28,107 nucleotides of DNA from assembly GCA_964458325.1 (NCBI GenBank), contig CAYWIM010000061.1:1-28107 (forward strand). The letters run 5' to 3'. Origin of the DNA: JAGMXM01 sp964458325 (GTDB taxonomy: Bacteria; Verrucomicrobiota; Verrucomicrobiia; Limisphaerales; UBA1319). The notes below the pieces were generated by a model. That model worked only from the letters and a program-made list of their open reading frames with translations. It was not told the DNA's origin and ran no database searches. A program made the translations under genes and the position numbers. This document shows, one piece after another, positions 15,701 through 24,400 of the stretch (positions are counted from its first letter, which is position 1; each line of letters starts with the position of its first letter).

Positions 15701-18700
15701 GGATCGAGACTGACCAGGCGGGGATCGGCCCGTTCATTATCCGGCCCATGGCTCAGGCGATCGGTTCCGGCGAGAAGGTTGAACTGGACTGTCAGGTTGG
15801 CAGCCTGGCTCGAGGAGACCACGTTTTCGAAATTCACACCCTCCCACCCGGACGGATTCCAGTAGATGTTGCCTTCCACCGTGGCGCCGCGGCCCGGGCT
15901 GTCCGCGCGGCCGGGCTCGTCCAGATTCAGGAAGCTGTTGCGAACGCCGATCACCGTGTTGTTCGCGATCGTCACGAATCCGCCTTCCTTGCAGAGGACG
16001 AACTGATCGACATCCCAGGCCAGGTTGCGGACCACCACGACATGAGGGCTGTAACCGTTGTATTGGCCGAAGGAAACCGCGCTCGATGTGTTGTCTTCGC
16101 CTGTGGCGTCGCTGTGGCGGCCGTGGACAAAGAGATTGCCCTCGACGTGGGCGTCGGCGCCATCGAGGTCGACCATGTCGTCGCTCGAGCCAGTGAAGAC
16201 GTTGTTGAGCACCTGGAGGATGGGCCCCGGGCGGCGCGCGTCGCTGAAGTCGATGATATCGTTGTAGCCGGTGGTGGTCCCGAACACGTTCTCCTCGAAC
16301 ACCAGGCAGCCCCCCGCCAGGATGCCCACGCCATGGACCAGCTCGTTTTCAACGATCGATGGGAACACGCAGCCGCGGACCGCCAGGGACGAGTTCTCTG
16401 TCTCGATCAGCGTCTGCGTGGTGCCGCTCCAGGTGCAGCGGTCCAGCTCCGCCACCGAATCGATCGCCCGGAATGAGAAGCCGCTGCTCCCGGCATAGCT
16501 GAAATCGACACAGGCCAGCCGGTTGCTCAGCGCCGCTTGATCAAGGTCCAGCCCAGCCCACCGGTCGGTCGGATCTCCTGCGAGCCCCGGCAGCCGCGTG
16601 AATCGAATGCGCGCATCGGGGCGGCCTGCCGCGTCAATCCGCCCCTGAACTCGAAGGCCGGCGCCGTCGGCGAAATAGATGGTCGCACCCGCCTCGATGG
16701 CGAGCGTCACCCCGGCAGGCACGGTCAGAAGGCCCTCGATCCGGTAAGGGCCGTCCGCGGCCCTCCAGACCGTGTCGGCGTCCAGAGCGGCCACGGTCCG
16801 GCCTGCGCCTTCGAGGTCGTAACGAACATCCACCCCGATCCGCTCGAAGACCTGCCCCGTCTCGTCCATCGCCTCGACAAGGATGTGGTTGAATCCAGGC
16901 GCCAGATGCATGGCCGGGCCGACCCATCGGCACCTCCAGCCTTCCCAGCGGGCGGGTTGTCCGCCGACCAGGATCGATCGGGTCCGAACCGCATGCGCGG
17001 CGCCTGCCAGGCCGAACGTGGCATTGGTCGTCACGTAAATCCCCGCCTCGACCGGCAAGCTGTTGGTCGCGGTCAAGTGCAGCGGGATCTGGGCGCGGAT
17101 GAACGCGCCGCGGTCGGCCATGAAAGCCTTCATCGCCGAGAGGTTGGCCGCGGGCGCCAGCTCGCCCAGCGCCTGATCGAGCAACGGATCGAGCCGCGCG
17201 GGCGCGCCAGCGCCATCGAGCAGCCCGAGCAGCACCCGGTAGTAGAGCGGGGCGAAGTCGGGCCACTGGAGAAGGCGGGCCATCCGCGCGTTGGCGGCCG
17301 CCCGAAACAGCCCGTCGCTGACGATCCCGCCGACGTTGCCCTGGCCCATGATCGTGTCCAGGTCGTAGGGCAGCACCCGGAACCGCGGATCGAGGACGCC
17401 GGAATAGAGGAAATAATCGTCGCCGTCCCCGCTGCCGTTATTGCCGTTTGCCAGGTTGGTTTCCCGGTTGTCCACCAGCGTTTCGAGGGCGAAATAGAGC
17501 ATCCACTCCTCCACATCGAGCACGCGGCGGACCTCCTCCGCATAGCGGTCATCCGGCGCATCGTCCAGCACGCGCGCCAGCCCGATCAGATCGGTCCAAT
17601 CATCTTCGCTGACGTTGGATTCCTTGAAGTAATTGACCCGGTATCGATCCGGATCCTCTCCCAGGTAGCTCAGGTCCGCTCCCGGGCTCTGGATGCGGAT
17701 GCCGCGATAGATGTTGCCCGCCGAATCCAGCGGGAACTGGCGCTCGGCAAACTCGCTGTCGAGCGCTTCGTTGGCCACGTAAAAGCCATGCGAGGGCGAC
17801 CCCGCCGTGGCCGGCTGGATCCCGTTGACTCGGACCTGAACGGCACGGGCCTGCTGGACCGGAAGCCCCGCCCGCTGGTAGAACACGCTGCCGGCCAGCT
17901 GCGCGTGTGGGTGCTGCGCGTTCAGGTTCAGCGCCGCCACATCCTTCCAATGCTCGTCGGAGCGGAAGTTCACACGATAGTTGGCCGGAAGCAAATAGCG
18001 GCTGCCATTGCCCCGGTTGCGGACGCCAGCCAGGTAGCGCACCGTGGCGCCGATGGCATCGGTGCTGATGAACGTGCCGTTGAACTGCGCATGGCTGCGC
18101 GTCTGATCCGAGGTCGGGTAAGGCGCCGCGGGAGAGTTGCGGTTGATCTGCCGCAGCTCGGCCTGGTCCTGCCCGCTGAGGACCAGACGATAGATGGGCG
18201 AACGCCCGCGGTAGACCTCGTCGTCCACCTGGTAGAGCGCGTTGGCCCGCTGCACCCATTGGCCGTCCACGTTCACGGGCCCGGGCCATGTTCGCGCCCA
18301 TCCGGCCGCGTCCCTCGCTTCCACGTAAAATTCGACGATGGTTCCGTGGGGCTGCGCGGGCAGAATGGCGCCCCACCGATGGTCTCCCGCCGGCCCGTCG
18401 CCGTGATGCCCGTCATCGAGCATTTCCATCGAGCTGAAGTCCGGACTGCCATCCCGCCGATAGTGGAGGCGGACGGCGACCGGATCGGCGGAATCGTCGA
18501 TCACGCGGGCCGTGATGGAAACGGTCTGCGTCGACTTCGGCACCCAGGGGAAATGGCGCACCTCCTGGATAAAAGGGGGTGTATTGGTCGAATGGACGGA
18601 GTTGACCCCGCCCGGAGTGCCGCCGGGGACGGCGCTGGCCAGCCAGTTCTGGCCCCAGGAACTGTCGATCGCCGGATTGACCAGCTCGAGGGCCGCCCCG

Positions 18701-19203
18701 CCGCCATCGGCCGGGCTGTTCCAGACCAGCCCGCGGTGCCCGTGATCGATCGGCCCCAGCTCGCGCACGGCCCAGTCGCCCTCGTCGGCGTAGCGGATGC
18801 TCTGCACCACCTGCCCCTGGGCATCGGTCAGCTCGAGAGTCTCACCGCTGTTGCTCAGGCGCCCCTCCCATCCCCCGACCACAGGCTTGGCCTCGGGATG
18901 CACCGAGGCGAAAAGGACGGGATTGGCCGCCACGACCAGATACCCGTGGCCGGGCAGAACCACCTCGGGAAACGTGAACCGGACGCCCCGGGTGAATCGC
19001 CAGCTGTCCAGCGACACGGCCGTGGGGTCGGGATTGTGCAGCTCGATGTACTCCTCCCGCACGTCCTCGGAAGCCGGACGATACATCAGCTCGTTGATCC
19101 GCACGCCGGCCTGAATGCGGCCCGCGGGCGCGCTCGCCATCGCGCCGATCAGCAAAAGGCAGGGAATATCACCCCCCCAGGCGCAGTTCCTCATAGCAGC
19201 CAT
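12793..19203 (-). CDS. Giant exported CotH-kinase/lamin-tail/beta-helix protein
   Basis: A single open frame for a surface or secreted protein of about 2136 residues. Domains from memory of the families: signal peptide (1-31, ending about A-G-R-I-Q-A); lamin-tail domain 1 (33-190, VRINELMYRP, EEYIELHNPD); a linker with extended strands; CotH-like kinase (about 270-610, with LVDNRETNLANGN and RVLPYDLDTIMG); a parallel beta-helix (about 830-1170, ATIYFADGAGLRVQG); lamin-tail domains 2 and 3 (from about 1290 and 1438, e.g. RINEWLAEA); a jelly-roll domain (about 1588-1758); lamin-tail domains 4 and 5 (from about 1768 and 1914); and a tail ending ARFYRLIAL. CotH proteins are protein kinases of spore coats in Bacillus, but no activity is known for such giant forms. 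The frame runs open to 20268, but beyond 19227 it is antisense to aroE and unlike protein. ATG at 19203, 19194 or 19227 is possible, with no Shine-Dalgarno. Confidence 0.88.
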   Translation of the reverse strand: MAAMRNCAWGGDIPCLLLIGAMASAPAGRIQAGVRINELMYRPASEDVREEYIELHNPDPTAVSLDSWRFTRGVRFTFPEVVLPGHGYLVVAANPVLFASVHPEAKPVVGGWEGRLSNSGETLELTDAQGQVVQSIRYADEGDWAVRELGPIDHGHRGLVWNSPADGGGAALELVNPAIDSSWGQNWLASAVPGGTPGGVNSVHSTNTPPFIQEVRHFPWVPKSTQTVSITARVIDDSADPVAVRLHYRRDGSPDFSSMEMLDDGHHGDGPAGDHRWGAILPAQPHGTIVEFYVEARDAAGWARTWPGPVNVDGQWVQRANALYQVDDEVYRGRSPIYRLVLSGQDQAELRQINRNSPAAPYPTSDQTRSHAQFNGTFISTDAIGATVRYLAGVRNRGNGSRYLLPANYRVNFRSDEHWKDVAALNLNAQHPHAQLAGSVFYQRAGLPVQQARAVQVRVNGIQPATAGSPSHGFYVANEALDSEFAERQFPLDSAGNIYRGIRIQSPGADLSYLGEDPDRYRVNYFKESNVSEDDWTDLIGLARVLDDAPDDRYAEEVRRVLDVEEWMLYFALETLVDNRETNLANGNNGSGDGDDYFLYSGVLDPRFRVLPYDLDTIMGQGNVGGIVSDGLFRAAANARMARLLQWPDFAPLYYRVLLGLLDGAGAPARLDPLLDQALGELAPAANLSAMKAFMADRGAFIRAQIPLHLTATNSLPVEAGIYVTTNATFGLAGAAHAVRTRSILVGGQPARWEGWRCRWVGPAMHLAPGFNHILVEAMDETGQVFERIGVDVRYDLEGAGRTVAALDADTVWRAADGPYRIEGLLTVPAGVTLAIEAGATIYFADGAGLRVQGRIDAAGRPDARIRFTRLPGLAGDPTDRWAGLDLDQAALSNRLACVDFSYAGSSGFSFRAIDSVAELDRCTWSGTTQTLIETENSSLAVRGCVFPSIVENELVHGVGILAGGCLVFEENVFGTTTGYNDIIDFSDARRPGPILQVLNNVFTGSSDDMVDLDGADAHVEGNLFVHGRHSDATGEDNTSSAVSFGQYNGYSPHVVVVRNLAWDVDQFVLCKEGGFVTIANNTVIGVRNSFLNLDEPGRADSPGRGATVEGNIYWNPSGWEGVNFENVVSSSQAANLTVQFNLLAGTDRLSHGPDNERADPRLVSLDPAGWSELDDAFRLQPGSPAIATGPNGLDRGARVPPGASISGEPLSPWPTNRVTLRVAGPGIVAYRYRLGDDPFGESCPIDTPLELMNLTNGTYRVEVLGQNSAGIWQNQPTRSRSWTVGPAESRLVLSEILARNSSTNEADGPGAGWIELHNEGAAAADLEGVGLEDGQRGAWQFVFPAGVRLDPGAFLLVLADADQAAPGWHMGASLDPSGGSVQLVGPISQGRPLLDHVRFGMQVAGLAIGRGPDGQWTLTDPTPAAPNRLEPLGDSRGLRINEWLAEARAWFESDYIEIYNPGPLPVGLGGFRLTDTPVGDPGRHVLPPLAFLGGFGHAVLHADGRPDRGDDHLSFELASEQGSLALFGADGQEIDHVIYGPQAIDVSEGRLPSGGSRFASFVHPSPGAPNPGILVTNVVTTTIPLLTTNTSWRYEASGLEPDPRWASPDFDDSSWPAGLPAFGYDADSIPAAILTPLSLTASNGAKIITFYFRTAFIAPSPLPPAARLRMRMLIDDGAAFYLNGSYLDRVRMPDPPYTSATRAASSVNDAAWEESILASTPVEIGTNVLAIEVHQYSSSSADVVFAMTLDMVLTATNVSAPPAAQVRLHEILADHRADAGSPGLDSDWIEIHNPTSESIDLGGLRLTDHAGDPNPWVFPSPSIVGPDGYLTVRCDSSLPPSGANTGFGLDAHGDAVFLFGSPALEGVLLDAVRFGLQIPNRSIGISPESGLWTLTEPTPGAANRGASLGDPSRVRINEWMADPVGGNDWFEVFNGGSDPVEVSGWWVTDDLARPLNHPLPPLSFLGAGADAWRQFEADNDPGQGAHHVGFKLDAQGESIGVFLPDGFPIDGIHFGPQVEGVSEGRWPDGQNRFLPFPGTSSPGAANRVLAGSMRLEQTVWTSLGFHFLFEAAAGQAYAVQANEGLAEDGWVDLIRVDACDQPRWIEVLDPAAPGTAARFYRLIALDPALRGSELR

Positions 19204-19329
19204 TCGCAAATGTAATCGCTCCGGCATGCCATTTCGAGCACTTTTCGAGCCAATCCGCATGGCCGCATCGGAGCAGAGGCCCTTTTTCATCGCACCCCGC
19301 CCTTGCCTTGGTTGCGGGTTCCTGGATAA
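19204..19329. promoter_or_regulatory. Divergent regulatory region with two direct repeats
   Basis: This 126-bp gap separates the divergent giant gene and aroE, so it must hold promoters for both. TTTCGAGC occurs twice in direct orientation (19232-19239 and 19243-19250) with an 11-bp period, about one helical turn. An 8-bp palindrome GGCATGCC lies at 19223-19230. No convincing -35/-10 pair was found on either strand. Confidence 0.4.
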
Positions 19330-20262
19330 ATGATCCTGGTGTCCGGCTTGCCCTCCATTCCGGTCTCGGCAACAACGCGCTATTGCGGGGTTCTGGGCTT
19401 TCCGGTTCGTCATTCCGCTTCGCCGGCCTTCCAGAATGCCGGGATAGCCGCGCTGGGGCTCGATTGGCTCTACCTGGCTTTCGAGGTGCCGCCGGAGGAG
19501 CTGCAAGGCGCCTTGTCGGGCGCTCGATCCCTCCGGTTCGTCGGCCTCAACCTGACCGTTCCCCACAAGCTGCATGCCCTCGAATGGGTGGATCTGCTGG
19601 ACGAAAGCGCCCGCGCCTGGGGCGCCGTCAACACGATCGCGTTCGAGGGCCGGCGCCCCGATGGCCCATGGCTTCCCGTCGGCCAGTGGCCCCCGGAGCC
19701 CATCCTCGAAATCCGCTCCCGCGGCTTCAACACCGACGCCGACGCCATCGCGCAGGCGCTCGAGGAAGACCTCGGCTTCCACCCCGCCGGCGCGCGCGTC
19801 CTGCAGCTCGGCGCCGGCGGCGCGGGCCGCGTGGCCGCGCTCCGGCTCGCTGCCGGCGGCGTCCGCCAGCTCTGGCTCGTCAATCGGAACCGCGACAAGG
19901 CCGCAGCCGTGGCCGGCGACATCCGCCGCCGCTATCCCGAGGTCCGCGTCCATCTCGATTATCCCGACACCACGGTGGACCTCGTCCTGAACGCGACCTC
20001 GCTCGGCCTTCGCGCCTCCGATCCCATCCCGCTGGACGAATCTCGATTCTCTCTGAGCCGCGCTGGCGCGGTCTATGACATGATCTACCGCCCGGCTCGC
20101 ACACCCCTGCTCGAACGCGCCGAGGCCGCCGGCTGCCGCGCCGCCAACGGCATCGGCATGCTCCTCCACCAAGGCGCCCGCGCCCTCGAGATCTGGTCGG
20201 GACAGCCCGCTCCCGTCGAGACCATGCGCCGCGCCCTTGTCAGCCATCTGCGGCAGGCATGA
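19330..20262 (+). CDS. aroE: Shikimate dehydrogenase
   Basis: NADPH-dependent enzyme reducing 3-dehydroshikimate to shikimate in aromatic amino acid synthesis. The 310-residue product has all family motifs: substrate loop HSASPAFQNA (29-38), NLTVPHK with catalytic K80, GAVNT (98-102), GFNTDAD with the catalytic Asp136, the nucleotide loop GAGGAGRVAA (161-170), NRNRDKA, NATSLGL, YDMIYRPARTPLL and NGIGMLLHQGARA. It is longer than E. coli AroE (272), partly because of about 20 extra residues between VNT and NTD and a longer N-terminus. The ATG at 19330 is used; a GTG at 19339 is possible and neither has a strong Shine-Dalgarno. Its stop overlaps the start of the prepilin peptidase gene (ATGA), which implies coupled translation. 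Confidence 0.95.
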   Translation: MILVSGLPSIPVSATTRYCGVLGFPVRHSASPAFQNAGIAALGLDWLYLAFEVPPEELQGALSGARSLRFVGLNLTVPHKLHALEWVDLLDESARAWGAVNTIAFEGRRPDGPWLPVGQWPPEPILEIRSRGFNTDADAIAQALEEDLGFHPAGARVLQLGAGGAGRVAALRLAAGGVRQLWLVNRNRDKAAAVAGDIRRRYPEVRVHLDYPDTTVDLVLNATSLGLRASDPIPLDESRFSLSRAGAVYDMIYRPARTPLLERAEAAGCRAANGIGMLLHQGARALEIWSGQPAPVETMRRALVSHLRQA

Positions 20263-21431
20263 GTCCACCGGCCATGTCCTCGATGCCTTTCCATTTCTGG
20301 TCCGTCTGCTTCTTCATCTTCGGCGCCGTCGTGGGCAGCTTTTTGAACGTCTGCATCTACCGGATGCCCCGGGGCGAAAGCCTTGTGTATCCGCCCTCGC
20401 ACTGCCCCCGATGCAACCAGCGCATCCGATGGTATCACAATCTGCCCCTGATCACCTGGATCAGCTTGCGAGGACGCTGCGCGTATTGCGGTTCGGCGAT
20501 CTCGCCCCGCTATCTCCTGGTCGAGCTGCTGACCGGCCTGGCGTTCCTGGCCTGCTGGCTCCGCTTCGGGCTCTCATCCCCGGCCCTGGCGGCAGTCTTC
20601 GCCCTCCTGCTGGCTGGATTCATCGTGGCCGCATTCATCGACCTCGAGCACTACTTCATCCCGGACGAAATCACGATCGGAGGCGCTGTCGCCGGCTTCC
20701 TGGTCTCCTTCGTGGTCCCGCTGCTCCACGACACCGGCCAGGCCGCGGTGGCGTTGCGGCGCAGCATCATCGGCATCGCCGCAGGCGCGCTCGTGATCCT
20801 CGGCGTGCTGCAGTTGGCCAAATGGCTCTTCGGCCGCCAGGTCTTCCGATTGCCGCCCAACTCGCGCGTCGTCTTTCACGAGGATCACCTCCAGCTCCCC
20901 GATCGATCCATCCCCTACGAGGACATTTTCTTCCGGAAATCCGATGTCCTGCGCATGGAGGCCCGGCAGGTCCGCGGGCTGCGCAGGCGATTCGCTCTCG
21001 AGGTGCGCCGGCGCGGCCCTCGGATCCGGCTCCGGGCCCGCTTCATCGCCCCCGAGCGAATCGGGTCGGAGGACGTCCGCCTCAGCCTGTCCCGCGACCG
21101 CCTCTCCATCGGCCCGCTCCACTACGATCCCGCCGACATCCAGCAACTCGAAGCCGTCGCCGAAGTGGTCGTCGTGCCCCGCGAGGGGATGGGTCTGGGC
21201 GACGTCAAGTTCATGGCGGCCGTCGGCGCGTTCCTGGGCTGGCCCGGCGTGGCGTTCACGCTGATGGCCAGCTCGGTCCTGGGCGCCATCCTGGGCGGGC
21301 TCACCGTCCTCATTCGCCGCGACCGCTCGAGCCGCATCCCGTACATTCCCTATCTCGCCATGGCCGCCGTCATCTGGATTTTCTTCCGTCCCGATATCAT
21401 GCGCCTGGTCCGTTGGTGGCTTGGCGGCTGA
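20259..21431 (+). CDS. Prepilin peptidase (A24 family) with large internal insertion
   Basis: Inner-membrane aspartic protease that removes and usually methylates leader peptides of type IV pilins or type II secretion pseudopilins. The 390-residue protein has the N-terminal GSFLNVCIYRMPRGES, the four-cysteine zinc site C49/C52/C74/C77, several membrane helices, and both catalytic aspartates: D128 in FIDLEHYFIPDE and D315 in GLGDVKFMA. Family members are about 250-290 residues; here residues about 193-305 form an extra soluble stretch between the two catalytic parts. Within it a motif recurs: DHLQLPDRSIPYEDI (209-223) and DRLSIGPLHYDPADI (280-294). The ATG overlaps the aroE stop by 4 bp. The 3' end overlaps uvrA on the other strand. 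No pilus genes are in the window, so the substrates are unknown. Confidence 0.93.
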   Translation: MSPPAMSSMPFHFWSVCFFIFGAVVGSFLNVCIYRMPRGESLVYPPSHCPRCNQRIRWYHNLPLITWISLRGRCAYCGSAISPRYLLVELLTGLAFLACWLRFGLSSPALAAVFALLLAGFIVAAFIDLEHYFIPDEITIGGAVAGFLVSFVVPLLHDTGQAAVALRRSIIGIAAGALVILGVLQLAKWLFGRQVFRLPPNSRVVFHEDHLQLPDRSIPYEDIFFRKSDVLRMEARQVRGLRRRFALEVRRRGPRIRLRARFIAPERIGSEDVRLSLSRDRLSIGPLHYDPADIQQLEAVAEVVVVPREGMGLGDVKFMAAVGAFLGWPGVAFTLMASSVLGAILGGLTVLIRRDRSSRIPYIPYLAMAAVIWIFFRPDIMRLVRWWLGG

Positions 21432-24400
21432 GCGGCCGCTTGCGAGCAGGGTTGGGAGTGGGATGAGGGGCTCGGATGCAGGCCTGCCTCGCGCAGAGCC
21501 GCCCCCGTGTGGCTGGCGGGGCAGGCTGCGATCGCTTCCGGCGGGCCGGCCGCTACCACCTGCCCCCCCTCGTCGCCCCCCTCCGGCCCCAGATCGATCA
21601 CCCAATCGGCACAGCGGATCACGTCCAGGTTGTGCTCGACCACGACCAGCGATTGCCCCTGAGCCACCAGCCGCTGCAGAAGCTGGAGCAGCTGGCGCAC
21701 ATCGTCGAAATGCAATCCCGTGGTCGGCTCATCCAGCACGAACAAGGCCGGCACGCTCTCCGATGAGCCCTCCGCATCGGACTCGGCCATGTGCCGGACC
21801 AGTTTCAGCCGCTGGCTTTCTCCCCCGGACAACGTGTTGATCGGCTGGCCCAGCCGCAAATAGCCCAGACCCATCTCGACCAGCCAGCGCAGACGCCGCT
21901 GGGCACGCTCGATCAACGCGGCCGGCGGAAACCGGCCCAGAAATTCCATCGTCTCAGTCACGGTCGAATCCAAAAGATCCGCGATGCTCCACGCATCTCG
22001 CCCGCCGCTGCCAGCCGCCCCGCGCCCCTGTCGGATCGCGCCGGCCGGCACGGCGCGGGCCGCCGCGCCCGGCGCTCGGATCCGCACCTCGAGGATATGC
22101 GGCCGATACCGGCGTCCCTGGCAATCTGGACACTGGATGAAAATGTCGCTCAGAAACTGCATCTCGATCTTCTCGAAACCCGCCCCTCGGCAGCGCTCGC
22201 ACTGGCCCTGCGGACTGTTGAAGCTGAAGGCGCTCGCATCCAGCCCCCGCCGCCGAGCCCCATCCGACATCGCAAACCACGCCCGCAAATCGTCAAACGC
22301 CCCAATGTAAACCGCCGGGTTCGACCGGGGTGTGCGTCCCAGAGAGGATTGATCGACGAGGATGACCTGTTTGATCTGCTCGGCTCCGGTCAGGCACAAA
22401 CCGCCCGCAGGCCCATCGACGACCGGCCTCGATTCCGGCTCCTCGTCCCCATCCTTTTCGATGGGCGTCGCCGCCGCCGAGCCGCCATTCAGCCGGGCGT
22501 TCAACTCAGGCACGAGCAGCTCGCGGATCAAGGTTGTCTTCCCGGAGCCGCTGACTCCCGTCACCACGACCAGCCGTCCCAAAGGGATGTCCACGCTCAC
22601 GTCGCGCAAGTTATGTCGCGTAGCATGCCGAACACCCAAGACAGGGCACGGATGGGCGCCCCCCCGCTCGACCGGCCGCCGCGCCGCACCCTCGATCCGC
22701 CGCCGCCCCGCCAGGTAATCGGCGGTCAGCGACCGGCGCTCCCGCAGCAGCCGCCGGTAGGGCCCCTGGAACATCAATCTCCCGCCGTTCTCGCCGGCGC
22801 CCGGACCCAGGTCCAGGATCACGTCCGCCGCCCGCATCACGCTCGCCTCGTGTTCGACCACAACCACAGTGTTGCCCAGGTCGCGCAGCCGCTCGATGAT
22901 CGTTACCAGGCGGCCCACGTCCCGCGGATGCAGCCCCACGCTCGGTTCATCCAGGACGAAAAGCGTGTTGACCAGCTCGGTCCCCAGACAGGCGGTCAGG
23001 TTCACCCGCTCGGTCTCTCCTCCCGACAGCGTGCGCGTGGGCCGGTCCAGCGTCAGGTAACCCAGCCCGGCCTCATCCAGAAAGCCCAGCCGGGCGCGCA
23101 CCTGGGCCATCGCCTGGCCCAGCGGAGTCGATCCCGCCTCCGGGTGCGCTGCGGCCAACCGCTCGATCCAGCCTCGCGCCTGGCCCGTCGGCAAGGAGTA
23201 GAAATCTGCCAGCGTCAGGCTCTCCCCCCCATCGCCCTCGAGCCGGTAGCGCATCGCCTCCGGCTGGAACCGGCTCCCCCCGCACGCGGCACACTTCTGG
23301 TAGGCGCGATACCGCGACAGCAGGACGCGCACGTGCATCTTGTACGACTTCGACTCGAGCCAGCGGAAATACCCGCGCACGCCATACCACGCGTGCGGCC
23401 ATTCGTGCCGCGGGTCCTGGCCGTAGCCGGGATCGCCCTCGATCACCCATTGCTGCCAGCGCGGCTCCAGCCGCTCGAACGGCACATCCACCGGCACGCC
23501 GCGCCGCCGGCAGAACTTGAGCATGTCCGCCTGGCATTCCGCCGACTTGCCGCTCCACCACGGCCGGACCGCTCCCTCCGCCAATGTCCGGCGCCGGTCG
23601 GGAATGACCCGCTCATAGTCCACCACGATCTGGCGGCCAAACCCCCGGCACGCCGGACATGCGCCCAGCGGATGATTGAAACTGAAGAGCGCCGCCGTCG
23701 GCTCTCGGTACTCGATGTCGCACTCGGCGCAATGATGCCGGTCCGAGAACCGCCGGATCCCATCTCCTCCGAGCCCGCTCCCCGAGCCGTCGTTCGACCC
23801 GCCTCCCCTGTGGGCCCGAACCGCCAGCCGCCCGTGGCCGAAATGGTACGCTTGGCCGCAGGCCTCGACCATGCGCGCCCGCTGTGCCGGCCCGAGCCGC
23901 AAGCGGTCCTGAACAATCGTCAGCACCGCCGGCTGGCCGCTCCACCGATCCCCCGCTTCCTCGACGCGCACCACCTGGCCATCCACCCAAAGCCGCTGAT
24001 ACCCCTGCCGGACCACCAGCGCCAGCGATTCCTGGACCGACAGTTGGTCCGACACCGGCACATCGAACGTTACCAGCACCTCCGCCCCCGCAAAACCTGG
24101 ATCCGCGCTCACCGCCTCCCACACCTGGCCCGGCGGATCCCGCCGCACGGGCCGGCCGCATTGCCGGCAGTGCAGACGCGCCAGATGAAACCACAGCTGG
24201 CGCGCGTAATCGCAGATCTCGGTCATTGTTCCCACCGTCGAGCGGGTCGTGCGCACCGTGTTTCGCTGCTCGATCGCGATTGCGGGCGGCATCCCCTCGA
24301 TCTCATCGGCTTGCGGCCGGTCCATCCGATCGAAAAACTGGCGCGCGTAGGGTGAAAAGGTCTCGATGTAGCGCCGCTGCCCCTCGGCGAAGAGCGTGTC

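Noticed and set aside
16537..19215. Very long open frame (892 codons) antisense to the giant gene
   Set aside because: Its protein is rich in Arg, Pro, Gly and His without domains, and it mirrors a frame with clear domains. Long antisense frames are expected in high-GC DNA.
19228..20268. N-terminal extension of the giant gene frame across aroE
   Set aside because: It is antisense to a complete aroE, has no family resemblance, and would place the signal peptide inside the protein.
21791..24355. 854-codon antisense frame over uvrA
   Set aside because: Compositionally biased protein with no motif; a shadow of uvrA codon use.
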